DNA of 64,000 bases from Elymus sibiricus (GCA_039707655.1 CM077666.1:238916166-238980165); one strand, 5' to 3'; numbered from the stretch's first letter, positions 24,496 to 35,080 are shown. Notes: generated by a model not told the origin, from the letters alone. Translations and numbers: made by a program.

Positions 24496-25298
24496 CCGCT
24501 GTGACGATGGGGGGTGCCGAGGTGACTGCAGCATTTGCGCGGCGTCTCTGGCAAGGTAGCCGGATGGTCCCGCCAACATGGTGGTGGTCGCCGCGAGGGC
24601 CCCACGTCTTGTGTTTTGCCGGGATAGGCAAAACTGATAAGACTCTGAATGGTAGCTCTCCATTCGTCCATCTTGTCTGAGCTTGGCGGGAAGTTCAAAA
24701 GTATTTGAACCCGCGCCATGGCCTCCGCCGTCGTGGTTGGCATGGCTGGGAGCATAGAACGAGGCATCGCTCGACTCATGGCAGAGCCAGAAGGAGCTTC
24801 GTTGCGTCCATGCTGCCGCGGCTCATGCTCGCCAACAGGCGGACGTGGTGGTGGCGGTGGCGCTCCGTGAGCAATCGGAAGTTGCTGCACGGGGATCCCG
24901 CCTTGTGGTCGTCTGGAACCGCCAGCAACGTGGGGGAGCGTGTCGTGCCCATCTTGCAATGGTCGCGGCGTACGCCTCCCCGCACCGTTGTTGGCCGTCG
25001 CCGCTACGTTCTGGGACGTTGCGGCGACTGGGTTCTGGGTCGCAGCAGTATGAACTATATTACTATGATGACTGCACTCACTAGAATGTCTTGGAAGTTG
25101 ACCGGCTGTGACGTCGCCAGTCCTGTGGCTAGGCTCAGCATCGTGGCAGGGGTGCTGGGCACCCGCACCACTTGCGCCTCCTGCGCCGCCCGTCCGAACC
25201 GTAGCGCCCGCGCCGGCTGCGCCGGCTGCGGCCGCTTGGGAAGGTGGCTTGGACGCAGTAGGAGCCTTCGTGGCTCCACTCTTCTTCTTCGGCGCCAT
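24496..25298 (-). pseudogene. E2 gag, N-terminal part
   Basis: Starts MAPKKKSGATKAPTASKPP about 65 bp after the primer site: a basic, Ala/Pro/Gly-rich head. Around residues 190-225 it reads ARVQILLNFPPSSDKMDEW. After about 24640 this frame stops making sense. The frame that runs correctly into the E3 junction contains GYLARDAAQMLQSPRHPPSS, so a frameshift lies around 24,600-24,650. E3 then separates it from the rest of gag at 12869. Confidence 0.7.
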
Positions 25299-25364
25299 CG
25301 ACGAAGATAATGAAGTTGGTACTCACACTACCAAAGAACTGATTTGTGACACACAATCCCCCTA

Positions 25365-25376
25365 CCTGGCGCACCA
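25365..25376 (-). other. E2 primer-binding site
   Basis: Minus strand TGGTGCGCCAGG, followed by taggggg, 16 bases inside the 5' LTR end. It resembles the TGGCGCGCCAGG type seen in E7 rather than the Met type. Confidence 0.6.
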
Positions 25377-25392
25377 GAGATATCGTTGGAAA

Positions 25393-26304
25393 TGACTATC
25401 TATGGGACCGAACGGGTCCCTTTGCGATTCGGCTTAGGGGACATGCATGGGACAAAGAGCAGGTGTTTAGTAAGTGCAAGAACACGCGGGGGATTTATTC
25501 AGGTTCGGGCCGCTATGAGCGTAAAACCCTACTCCTGCTCTATGGTTGATCGTATATGAACTCTGGTTACAGGGAGCGCAGTTTTCCGGCAAGGTGCTCG
25601 GGAAAATGCAGCGACGGCGTGTAATTGAGCTGGGTGTCGACCGTTCTACCTGTTGCCGTGGGCCTCCTTTTATAGGACAAGGGGTTACCACAATGGCTAA
25701 AATGGTCATTACAGAGTATGAACAGTGACTTGCACCGTCATCACGTCTATCTTCCCATGGAGTAAGACAAATGCATTTAATGCACCATTAGGTGCTACGT
25801 TGGCGAGGCGAGGCCTTGGGCAAAAGATCTGTACCACCGGTCCTGGTGCCCTCCTGTAATCTCGACACGTCCCAGGGACGGGTGTCATTAAAGTTAATCT
25901 TGGCATGGCGTGCTGACATGTGCCTTGGCCGGTCATGTTGGCTGCCTGCCTGCTTGACACCTAGCCCATGATCCTATCTGGTCGATGGTGAGGTGAAGCG
26001 GTAACGGGATAGAACAAACCTGCTGCCACGAAGCTTGCTGAGCCTTGCTTGCCGGCAAGGGAGCTTGCCGGTAATCATAGCCTCGGTCTTCACCTTGCCG
26101 GGACGGAGCTTGCCGATAGGGACAACGTCGATCTTTAGTACGAGAATAGTACTTCTCGATGACCTACCTTGAGGTCTTCTTCATGGTCTTGGTGTTGAGT
26201 CGTAAGCCGTAATTATCCTCTACCAGGCCCTTGCCGGAAGGGAGGCCACAACTGCATGTGCACAAGTCTGGGTACGAGGGCACCCTTGTCTTAGTACACT
26301 GACA
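25393..26304 (-). repeat. E2 5' LTR (~912 bp)
   Basis: Plus orientation tgactatc...cactgaca, so the minus strand starts TGTCAGTG and ends AGTCA. The right boundary is exact, because 26305 onward matches the E10 copia coding sequence at 42446-42475. The left boundary is inferred from TG and primer-site spacing, since the partner LTR is outside the window. Confidence 0.7.
25666..25675 (-). promoter_or_regulatory. TATA box of E2 5' LTR
   Basis: Minus strand CTATAAAAGG, about 630 bp into the LTR and 280 bp before its end; transcription would run leftward into gag. Confidence 0.55.
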
Positions 26305-27474
26305 CCATTGTCCTTTAAATTGAATTCATAACCCTAACTCATCAAGCATGAGGCAGAAATAGTGTTCCGACTAAGTGCTGGAATCTAATAACAATTATTC
26401 AATTCCAAAATAAATCCAGAAGGAAGCTAAAGCTGCATCGTGCCGACCTCCAACGCAGCAACTCTTGCTTTGTTGCCGACCCTGATGTCAATCTCCCCTT
26501 GTGCCACATGCCTAGTTCTTACCATCCCGTGCATCGAGTTGCAAATATGAACAACCGATCCAGTATCAAATACCCGAGCAACTAGGTATGTCAGCAAGGT
26601 AAATGTCTATGACATATGTAAGAAGTGTACCTTTGCCTGAAGAAGCATTTCCGGCCTTCTTGCGATGCTCAGCAAGCCACTTGCTACAGTTTCTCTTCCA
26701 GTGACCAGGTTCCTTGCAATGATAGCAAATGGTCTTCGAGTCCGGTACCGACTTCGGCTCAGCGGCGGAGGTTACCGTCTCCGTGCCCTTTGCCTTAGCT
26801 TTCTTCTTGGACCAACTCTTCTTGAACTTAGCCGATTTCTGCACCATCAACACTTGATGCGTTCCTTTCTTAATATCCTGCTATGCCACCTTGAGCATCC
26901 CATGCAATTCAGTGAGCTTCTTATCCATACCGTGCATATGATAGTTCGAAATGAATGTCCCATAGCTAGGTGGAAGAGAACCCAGAATAGCATTTGTAGC
27001 CAACTCATCCAAGAGTGGGAAGCCTAACCGATCCAAAGCTTGCACGTATCCGATCATCTTGATCACATGCGGGCCCAGTGGATCACCTTCTTTCATCTTG
27101 CAATCCATCAAGGATCTCTAGATGTTGAACCTTTTGGTCCTAGCTTGTGTCTGAAACATGCTCTTGAGACTCTCGGTCATATCGTAAGCCTCAACATTTT
27201 CGAAATGCAATTGCAAATCGGGCTCCATACAAGCCAGCATCAGATAGCTGATCTCCGTTGATTCATCAATGAGTTTCTGGTAGGCATTCCTGGTTGTGGC
27301 ATTAGCATTATCGGCAGGTTCCTCTGGAAGTGGATCCTCTAGAACATGTTCCTTTTTATCATGCTTGAGAACAATTCTCAAATTTCTATACCAGGTGGTA
27401 AAGTTTGTTCCATTCAGTTTATCCTTTTCCAGAATTAATTTCAATGCAAAGTTGAGTTGAGCAGGTAGTGCCAT
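26305..27474 (-). pseudogene. E4 gag and start of protease region
   Basis: Starts MALPAQLNFALKLILEKDKL, close to E10 gag. It carries the copia gag core (TWYRNLRIVLKHDKKEH) and an intact zinc knuckle CYHCKEPGHWKRNC for RNA binding. In-frame stops lie at 27118-27120 (where E10 has Trp in FNVWRSL) and 26881-26883. Near 26566 a small deletion relative to E10 shifts the frame just before the protease site. Further stops follow. At 26305 the sequence is interrupted by the E2 5' LTR. Confidence 0.85.
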
Positions 27475-28645
27475 TGATCTACAACAGAAAAATATGCAAT
27501 CACTAAGGAATGTGTTTATGTAGAGTAATTCAAGCCTTAAACAGAAATACTCCCACTAAAGTTGGCATCCCTCCGTGAACTCTCAGTGATTCAGGATCCG
27601 ACTAGCGCATGCGACTAGTGAGCTTTAGCATCACTGCTAGTCAACGTGCCTGTCTGGTAAGCAACTCCTTGCTAATCGTATCTCTATACGACTCCTATCG
27701 GTTGGGAAGGTATCTTATACCACGGCTCCCAACCTTCCTTGCCACAAGGCCCAAAACCGTTTTGATAGCCTTGTCAAGTTAACCTGATGCAGTGCATGTT
27801 CGTGTCCGACACGAACCCTTCAGTTCACGGACACCTAGTAGCACCCCAATTTTACGAGCCCACTACTTGACGTACTTGACGTGCGAAGGTGCAACATCGG
27901 GGATGGCAATTCGCTTGATATTAATGAGGGATCTTTCTACCATTTTAACGTGCATAGAAACTAAGAAGCATAACAATCACAAATAAACATATATTGTGAA
28001 ATAGTATGGCTCCTTCATGGACGTTCTTCCAGGCCGTCTCCAACTCCGATGACCAGGTCGGCACTCCATCTTGTTCTACACGCCAGGATGCCAAAGCCTC
28101 GAACTTGATCTCTGTCCTCCAAGCAGTACAACTAGTAATGAATTTTACACAGAATCACAAGTCGACACGCAGGTCGTTACACATTATAATGAAAGCACTT
28201 TGGCTCCTGCCGGCTGACAAATCATGACACGCAGACCATGTATAATTTACACACATGCATCACATACACATGAGCCATACTATTCACATCAAACCTGCAA
28301 AACAAAGTTACGCATAGAATCGCATTTTACCGGTTTGAGTGATCGTGTACGAAATACAAGGCGCTACGCATACGGCGGTCCCCGATGGCGGTCATCGACC
28401 ATCGCGAATAGAATTCGGATTTATGTTTCACTATTAACCCTGATGGCAGAAACCGACCGGTAGGGGTAGGTTGTGTCACGACCTCATCGATTCCGATTGA
28501 CAGAAAACATAGCCACAACGATCCCCATGTGCAATTGATCTCATCAACCGTGCACATAGCCGATCTCATAAACGAAAACAGATCTAATCTGCTGCCTCCA
28601 CATATCAAATATGCATCCGATCTGAATCCAAATCCCATAGCAGAG
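27475..28645 (-). other. E4 untranslated leader
   Basis: About 1.17 kb between gag start and primer site. It is collinear with the E10 leader (40011-41294) in inverted orientation and has no convincing ORF. Long leaders of this kind are usual in Triticeae copia elements and would hold packaging signals. Confidence 0.75.
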
Positions 28646-28657
28646 GCTCTGATACCA
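28646..28657 (-). other. E4 primer-binding site (initiator tRNA-Met type)
   Basis: Minus strand TGGTATCAGAGC, one base from the LTR end at 28659. Confidence 0.88.
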
Positions 28658-28658
28658 C

Positions 28659-30080
28659 TGTTGGGTTCTATGGTAGGGTGTGTCGACTGCAAATTAAAAT
28701 TTTCCTACTCGCAGAACAACCAGGAACATGAAATGGGAATGGATCACGGATCGTTCCCACTAGACGCGCAGTGCCGTGCAGCGGAAGTAGAGCTGAGGCA
28801 GCGCCTCTCTGGAGTCATCTCCTCCTCGTCGATCTCCCACGTAGCCAATCGGATCCCACAAACAGGTTCGCCGGAGTGGCGCAAGTGCACCGCCACCAAC
28901 GGTATTCGCGCATGCAGGAGGAACGCCGTGTGGTGGACTGCTAGGTCTGATCACATAGCCGGCGGCAAGTGGAGGTGGCTACTTGCAACACATGCAAAGC
29001 CCTAGTGATGGCGCTGAAGCGATCAACTGAATGAGTGTGCCGCACCTCCACTATATATAGGCATCCGTCATGGGCTCAACTCTTGGGCCTCACACGGATC
29101 CTAAAGTCCAAAGTCTAATCGGTCACGATCCAAGTCCAGCTCGGATCACATCCGGCCAGTGTCCTCGGATCCGACATTGTAGGTTCCTTCCCTTAAGCGC
29201 GCGACCCCTTAGGTTCAGGTCTGCTTGGTTGTAGATCGGATCACCTCCGACCTACTCGGCTGGTAGCGGCCTCTAGCAAGGCGTGCCGACCACCAAGTAC
29301 AATGAAGCCGGTTGGCGAACCTGTACAACATGTCACACTTCTGTTCCCTTTTCCACATGATATATGTTGTCGGGCTGAAGGTGAGTCTGTCATCCTTGTG
29401 CTAGCCCGACCTCTTTCTCGTTCCAGTGATGCCGACCACTAACCGGATTATCTCATAATCCTTGTCGCATGGCCATGCTTATCTTGGTCGGATCACACGA
29501 GGGGCCCAGAGTATATCTCTCCTGATCGGAGGGGCAAATCCCATCTTGCTCGACCATGTCTCGCAACATGGGTCTGGACAAGCCCGAAACCTACCTTTGT
29601 AACTATCTAGTCACAAAGTAGCATTTGGTCAACCCAAAGCAGGTCTGTCACCATCCCGAGTACATGCACCAGCTCAGGTCTTAGGACACATAACGTATGT
29701 TGTACTAGAGACTCACAGATGACCTATCGGTGTGTCTCATAGTCGGGACTATCTGACTCAGACCTTATCTGGACTCGGGTCCAACTATGTCAAATCCGAC
29801 CAGATCCTTCCGAGTCCATATTATCCGGCTAGCATCCAATGCTCCATGGCTAGTGAGACCGAGCCATCCACCGTGTAATATGCTAGTCTAGTCGGCTGCG
29901 CGTCCACACAACCCTTTCGACTAGGGACCTTTTAGGACAATCATCATACATTGCATAGTCCCACAAACAAGTCACGTACTTGTTTATACACATCATTGAT
30001 AATGTCCAAGGACTATCTTTATTCATAAACACATAGGAAATATCATCATACATGATTGCCTCTAGGGCATATCTCCAACA
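28659..30080 (-). repeat. E4 5' LTR (1422 bp)
   Basis: On the minus strand it starts tgttggagatatgccctaga and ends gaacccaaca. Same length and sequence family as the E10 5' LTR (38577-39997), inverted. Confidence 0.9.
29051..29060 (-). promoter_or_regulatory. TATA box of E4 LTR
   Basis: CTATATATAG, same position as in both E10 LTRs (39591-39600 and 55356-55365). Confidence 0.6.
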
Positions 30081-30345
30081 CTCGTCTGTCTTCTAGACCT
30101 CCCCCGAAGCTTCGAGGGTCCCTCCTTGTCCAGAAAAAATCATCAAAATGTTTCGTCACGTTTGGACTTCGTTTGGTAGGGATTTTCTGTAAACAAAAAA
30201 CATGCAGAAAACAGCAACTGACAGTAGGCACTAGGTTAATAGGTTTGTTCCCAAAAGTGATACGAAATTGCATATAAAGCATACAACATTGATAATATAA
30301 TAGCATGAAACAATCAAAAATTATAGATACGTCGGAGACGTATCA
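30081..30345 (-). mobile_element. E5: Athila-type Gypsy LTR fragment
   Basis: Minus strand begins tgatacgtctccgacgtatc and continues with text I recognise from abundant Triticeae Athila-like LTRs. It is cut at 30081 by E4. No polypurine tract lies on its right side, so 30345 is probably the outer end of a 5' LTR, with the rest of the element left of E4, off-window. The family name is from memory and not secure. Confidence 0.6.
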
Positions 30346-30787
30346 CGTTCTCGGACCTTCCTCTCAGCGTGTTGCAGGCGTGCTTGTTTTGGCTACAATT
30401 CCAGGATCCTTCTCGGCCCTAGCTGCTCGGCAACCAAGTCAAGCAAATGGCAGAGCTGCATCATCTAGCCAGGCCTGTCATGGAGGACCTCTGCGTGGAA
30501 GGCCGGACGCGTCACTGCCGATGAGCTTTTTTGGCTTGGCGCAACGGCTACAAGTAGTTGTTCCCTAGTTCGAACTATGGAAATGCTCGGCCTGCTTGGA
30601 GGGCGTGCGAGAGGCGTATGCGGGTGTGAAGACACATTGGCTGGCAATGAAGATGGGGGAGATGGTGCAACATGGTCCAGAGGGGAAGAATCGACAGGCT
30701 AGACAGTACTACGAGAAAGTGATGCTGGCTGCACGAGTGTCCGAGGCGAAGTGCACGAAGGAGAAGATCTTGTACGGTCTCCAGTGA
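30346..30787 (+). pseudogene. C-terminal remnant of a retrotransposon-associated ORF
   Basis: The reading frame includes LPMSFFGLAQRLQVVVP, then an amber codon (30566-30568). It continues in frame through CLEGVREAYAGVKTHW and ARQYYEKVMLAARV to a stop at 30785-30787. I recall this C-terminal pattern from large uncharacterised ORFs in grass Gypsy elements, but have no function for it and cannot check it here. The part before about 30440 has no clear frame, so indels are likely. It lies upstream of a 3' LTR in the same direction, which supports an element-borne ORF rather than a host gene. Confidence 0.5.
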
Positions 30788-32097
30788 TCGTGTGTATTCA
30801 TTTTCTTCAGTATGCCGAGATACTCTTTTTGTAAGACAGATTAATGCTTGTTTCTTGGGTGTTTCCTTTTTGGAGTTAGCTTGATGCTTTATTTTGACTA
30901 TACTATGACTCTTTAAAGATGTAGTTTACCAGTCGTCGGCTTCTGCCCCTTAGTAGAATATACCGTGGGTGTCTATTACCGATATATAACCCTTAGCTGA
31001 CGTCTCGGTGCCCGGAGGTGGTTTTATCAGAATAAACAAGGCAATCGGACTATAAGGCTTAATAACTTACACTTAGTCGTAGGAGCGTGTGTTTGGGGGT
31101 AACTTAATAGCCCCCGGTATATGTCGACTGCTCGGCCGGCCGAGGTCTAACCACCTACCACTTGGCCTTTTAAAAAAAGAGGCCCTTCATTTTACTCGGA
31201 TAACCTCCATCGGCTATGTTTAGTTTGACACTGCATACGATTTGCTGACCAATTTATGCGTGTTGTGACAGTCCGCTTTCGGCTTTCTCCATCTGAGGCA
31301 CTTGACCAGTTAAACCGGAAGTGACAATCGAAGTGGTTCTCCCTTTACCCCTTACCCGAACAAAGCGGAAACGTAAGAGGCAAGCATAGGAGCTCGGAAA
31401 TTCAGCTATTGACCAAAGACACAACTCAAAATCGATGCATATAATGCAAAATACTGATGGCTGGGGGACGAGGACCTCCTAGGATACCTCAGATACGTAG
31501 TGGGGGTTGAATTTGAATTAAGGCCCCTTTAAAAAATTGTTTTAATTTGCAGAAAGTTTGTTATATCTCAAGAGCTATGCTCGGCGTGAGAAAAAATTTC
31601 TTCTTTATTTATAATGAGAGTCGAACCGCATAATCCGAGCAAAATGCAGCTTTGAAAGACATAAGAACTTACAAAAATGGAGAGCCGAGGTAGGGGAAGT
31701 GCGCCGAGGTTGAAACAGTGGGGCCGATGTTTACCACCATTCTCCTTCATTCCTCTCTATAGATGCTCATCTCTGTTTTCCCATCTAGACCGAGGAAAGT
31801 TCGTCCCCATTTGATCTATTGAGCCTTTTGCCTAAGGGCACTTAATCGGCGACTGTCTCGAAGATGCGTACTTCGGTGGGGGTTTATCAAAAAACAGCCA
31901 AAGGCTGCTTGCCGAGCCCCCGGTTAAACCGTGTGACTTTACGAGGCAAATTATGCAGCATGCTAAGAAACGGGTCATTGGTTGATCCGAACTGCTCCGT
32001 TCTTCGGTTTGAATTTGCTCCATGACCCCCCATGGGATTTTCAACGCAAAGTTGTGCAGCCGAGGAACATAGTCCTCGGTCGTATAGTGGGGATGAT
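30788..32097 (+). other. E6 non-coding 3' region
   Basis: 1.3 kb between ORF stop and LTR, without a credible ORF. It ends in a purine-rich stretch that would serve as polypurine tract. Confidence 0.5.
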
Positions 32098-32467
32098 TGA
32101 TGGAGTCCTGGACTGGGGGTGGCAAACACCTAGGAGCTCGGCCTCATCTACCACAAGGGGGCCCATGAGGCCTAGAGCGTGGAGCAAACCCTAGGAGGCA
32201 AGGACGACCTTCGTGACGTCCAAGACCACAGATAGAAAAACTCTTGGTCATAAAGGGAGGTCTAGGGCACCCATTGATCATCGATCCACAGATAGGAAAA
32301 CTCTCGGTAGCAATCTCATTCACCATTGTAATCCCTCGCTCAAGGTATCCCTCCACTATGAATCATCAAAACCAGTAGGACGTAGGGTATTACTCTTCGG
32401 AGGCCCGAACCTAGATAAACCCCTCATGTGACCTCTGATCCATGACTTCCAGCTGCGCTTGGACCCT
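32098..32467 (+). repeat. Truncated 440-bp-family LTR, plus orientation (E6 3' LTR)
   Basis: Starts tgatggagtcctggactggg. It aligns with the reverse complement of 32902-33342 through ggaggcccgaacct and gacttcc to cttggaccc, then similarity ends. An internal stretch including the TATA box is lost or rearranged (around 32220-32255). Confidence 0.7.
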
Positions 32468-32901
32468 GATACCTCCTTTTAGTGATCTAGTAATGGAACA
32501 GAAAAGTATCCCACACCTATTTCCCCAGAGGTGACCCTGGGTTTTCTAACCCACGAGAGGATGATTCCCTTGAAGCGATGGTCTCTAGCAAGCTTTTGTT
32601 AAAGGATCAATTCCAGATTTTGACCGGATCAATCAAGCAAATGATGATTCAAACACTATAATAAAAAGAGGTACGGGTATGAGGTCTTTAATGCTTACAA
32701 CCATGTATTCATGTTGGGACCAGATATGATCTTAATTTGTGCGCTGGAAGTCACCCATCGAGATGTGCTTGTTACGAACCAAAGTGGGGGATGTGTCCAA
32801 ATAACATCTTGCCAGCACGAGTCCGGCATCAAGAATCAGTTGTCCTACCGCAGGCCCTATTCGTCGTGCGGGATTACGTCAATATTTAAGATTAAGATAA
32901 T
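32468..32901. other. Unassigned segment between inverted LTRs
   Basis: 434 bp with no ORF over 75 codons and no similarity I can see to other parts of the window. It is flanked left by a plus LTR and right by a minus LTR of the same family. Its last bases are gataat. Confidence 0.5.
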
Positions 32902-33342
32902 TGATGGAGCAAATTCCCGTCAGATCCCTCGGTAGGGGTCCAAGCACAGATGGAAGTCATGGATCAGAGGTCACACGAGGGGTTTATCCAGGTTCGGGCC
33001 TCCGTGGAGTAATACCCTACATCCTGCTAGTTTTGATGATTCATAGTGGAGGGATACCTCATGCGAGGGGTTACAATGTTGTATGAAATTGCTACTGAGA
33101 GTTCTCCTATCTGAGGATAGATGATCAATGGGTTCCCTAGACCTCCCTTTATATAGACAAGAGAGGTCTAGGGTTTTACAAGGTAGATGCGATCTGGGCG
33201 CTGCGCCCTGTAGTCTTGGGTGTCAAGAAGGTCATCCTGCCTCCTAGGGTTTCCTCCACATCTTGGGCCTGGTGGGCACCCTGTGGTTAACGATGAGGCC
33301 GGTCTCCTCGGTGTTAGCCACCCTAGGTACAGGACCCCGTCA
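32902..33342 (-). repeat. E7 3' LTR (441 bp)
   Basis: Plus orientation tgatggagca...accccgtca. Similar to 34518-34959 and 63128-63569 and, inverted, to 32098-32467. Confidence 0.85.
33147..33156 (-). promoter_or_regulatory. TATA box of E7 3' LTR
   Basis: Minus strand CTATATAAAG; conserved at 34761-34770 and 63374-63383. Confidence 0.6.
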
Positions 33343-33356
33343 GTAGCCCCCAAGCG
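33343..33356 (-). other. E7 polypurine tract
   Basis: Minus strand cgcttgggggctac immediately before the 3' LTR start. Confidence 0.75.
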
Positions 33357-33714
33357 TGGCGGAGGTCGCAGTGAGGGTCGCGAGACCTCCGGCGGGCTCC
33401 CATATCTTCTTGTCTTCCAGGAGCCCGGATTGACTCCAAACTCAGCCTGCTAGGTAGGCCGGACGTCTGTTGGCCCGCCGCTTGGCCTGATGATGGGTAT
33501 GCCACAGTTTTTGAGGAGATAATACCACCGTGGCCATCATCCTTGCCTTCTGAAAAAGAAAAAAGGAAATACCTCCCAGGACAAAGGGAAAGAAATGCAC
33601 GTTCTGCCCTGGACTGGCGATGCTTTGGGTCTGGTTGTTTATAAAGAGAGCGAAAAAGGCGGGGGGTTTCAAACCCTACCCACCTCTGCTTCGTAAGCCA
33701 TTTCCGAGCTCCCC

Positions 33715-34240
33715 CGTACGGTAATTGTGCCATTCGGGCCTGGCATCTTTAGCTGTAGATAGTCGTAAGATGGGACCGCCATGAATTTCATGTACGCAGG
33801 CCTACCCAAGATCGCAAGGTAGCCGCTCTGGAAAGGAGCGACCTTGAACTAGATGGCCTCGCTTCAGTAGTTGTGCTCATCTCCGAAGACGACCTCGAGC
33901 TTGATTGGCCCGGCACCACCCCATGAAAGCCCACGTCCGACCTCCACAGACTGGACAGTGAGATCTTCATCTACTCTAGGGTGCTAGTGAAGATAATATT
34001 GAGGCCGCTGCCTCCATCCATTAGGACACGTGAGAGGCGGCAGCCTCCCATGATTGGATCTAGCACCAGGGCGTGCTTGCCTGGGTGGACGACGTCCTCT
34101 GGGTGAACCCCGATGTCGAAGGTTGGCATTTCCTGGGACCACGCAAGCCATTCGCTAGTTACATTTCCTGTCGTGTAGATTGCGCGTTGAGCAAGTTTCT
34201 GGTTTCGTTGTGTATCCGTCGTTGTGAATATCATGTTCAC
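33715..34240 (-). pseudogene. E7 aspartic protease fragment
   Basis: The open piece 33971-34240 holds TTTDTQRNQKLAQRAIY and the active-site block VLMDGGSGLNIIF, with DGGS replacing the canonical D-S/T-G. After a stop at 33971 and frameshifts, protease C-terminal text resumes: HGVVPG, then GYLAILGRPAYMKFMAVPSY, ending PGPNGTITV near 33715. Order and motifs match the Gypsy protease at E2 residues 40-155. No RT follows; the sequence passes to non-coding DNA and the LTR. A relic, not a working enzyme. Confidence 0.75.
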
Positions 34241-34503
34241 GGAGGCCTTGCGGGCGGGCTAACGGTTCCCAGTTTCTGGTTTCCACGCAAGGTGGTCAGG
34301 GCCATCGTGGACCCCTAGGGCCTGCTCCTGCTCATCGTACATGTGGTCGACGAGGTACGAGGGCGACATGTCGAGGAGTCGTCCTGACCCATCGGCGACC
34401 AGCTCAAGAGAGCTGAATGTGAGGCATTGGACTGGCGGGAGCTCGTACAACGCCTCTTTTGATTCTCCGCACCGGGTTAGGTCTCCTATCAACGTCGCCC
34501 GTG

Positions 34504-34515
34504 CCTGGCGCGCCA
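34504..34515 (-). other. E7 primer-binding site
   Basis: Minus strand TGGCGCGCCAGG, two bases after the LTR end. Between it and the protease fragment (34241-34503) is a leader-like stretch with one open frame and no known motif. Confidence 0.7.
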
Positions 34516-34517
34516 AT

Positions 34518-34959
34518 TGATGGAGCGAAATACCGCTAGATCTCTTGATAGGGTTCATGACGAGATCGGAAGTACCGGGATGGAGTCTGCACACACAGTT
34601 TACCCAGGTTTGGGCCTCCGAAGAGTAATACCCTACATCCTGCTTCTTCTTGTCATTCATGGTGAGGGGATACCTCGTGTAGAGGATTACAATGATATAC
34701 GGGATTGCTACCAAGAGTTTTGATCTGAGATTGGATGATGAATGAGGGCCTAGACCTTCCCTTTATATAGACAGGAGAGGCCAAGGGTTTACACGGGGGT
34801 AGATGACATCGGCTACACCGCCGCCCTCTAGCCTTGGAGGACACGAAGATTGCCTCTGCCTTCTTAGGGCTTCCTTCTAGTCTCGGGCCTAGTGGACCCC
34901 ACGTACCTGGCGAGGTCGGGTTCCCTTATGTCAGGTACCCTGGGTACAGGACCCCATTA
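34518..34959 (-). repeat. E7 5' LTR (442 bp)
   Basis: Plus orientation tgatggagcg...accccatta. The terminal CA expected at the right has become TA. The TATA box is at 34761-34770 on the minus strand. Confidence 0.85.
34761..34770 (-). promoter_or_regulatory. TATA box of E7 5' LTR
   Basis: Minus strand CTATATAAAG in AT-poor surroundings, matching 33147-33156. Confidence 0.6.
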
Positions 34960-35080
34960 GTGGTTGCATCATGACGGCCACCGGCCCCGACGTGGGTAGG
35001 TGTGAGGCAGTGGGCCCTGTCATTACCGCCGCCTGTGCTACGCTCGTGGTTGGTTCGTCATCATGACTTGACGGGGGAAG
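34960..35080 (-). pseudogene. E8 gag-leader fragment left of E9
   Basis: Minus-strand frame DLPPSSHDDEPTTSVAQAAV continues the acidic, Ser/Thr-rich frame at 62540-62821 once E9 and one TSD copy are removed. Truncated by the E7 LTR at 34959. Confidence 0.6.

Larger units (their letters stand above)
9633..26304 (-). mobile_element. E2: Ty3/Gypsy retrotransposon, interrupted by E1 and E3
   Basis: Minus-strand order from the right: 5' LTR (25393-26304), primer site (25365-25376), gag N-terminus (24496-25298), then E3, then gag C-terminus, protease and RT (9633-12869). At 9633 it is cut in RNase H by E1; integrase and 3' LTR must lie left of E1 outside the window. Its own right flank (26305-26309, ccatt) continues as E4 gag-pol, so E2 sits inside E4. 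Confidence 0.85.
26305..30080 (-). mobile_element. E4: Ty1/copia retrotransposon, 5' half (same family as E10)
   Basis: LTR, primer site, leader and gag are closely similar to E10 in opposite orientation. The body is cut at 26305 inside the region after the protease site by insertion of E2. Integrase, RT, RNase H and 3' LTR must lie beyond the left window edge. The right end (30080, catatctccaaca) breaks an Athila-like LTR, and the expected TSD there is ctcgt (30081-30085). Confidence 0.87.
30346..32467 (+). mobile_element. E6: 3' part of a plus-strand Gypsy-like element
   Basis: Consists of a degraded ORF end (30346-30787), about 1.3 kb of non-coding DNA, a purine-rich tract (gtatagtggggatgat, 32082-32097) and a truncated LTR of the 440-bp family (32098-32467). 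Its 5' part is cut off by E5. LTR direction and ORF strand agree. Confidence 0.6.
32902..34959 (-). mobile_element. E7: short, internally deleted Gypsy element with two 440-bp LTRs
   Basis: LTRs at 32902-33342 (3') and 34518-34959 (5'). The polypurine tract gtagcccccaagcg adjoins the first, and primer site TGGCGCGCCAGG (minus) adjoins the second. The interior is only 1175 bp: a leader-like stretch, a protease fragment and non-coding DNA. RT, RNase H and integrase are absent. The flanks (ataat left, gtggt right) do not match, so the ends may not come from one insertion event. Confidence 0.75.

Noticed and set aside
24705..25310. 201-codon plus ORF opposite E2 gag N-terminus
   Set aside because: Arg/Trp-rich shadow of a GC-rich minus-strand gag segment.
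28006..29005. ORFs in the E4 leader and LTR (73-158 codons) as small genes
   Set aside because: Fall in the LTR/leader and are not conserved as ORFs in the E10 counterpart.
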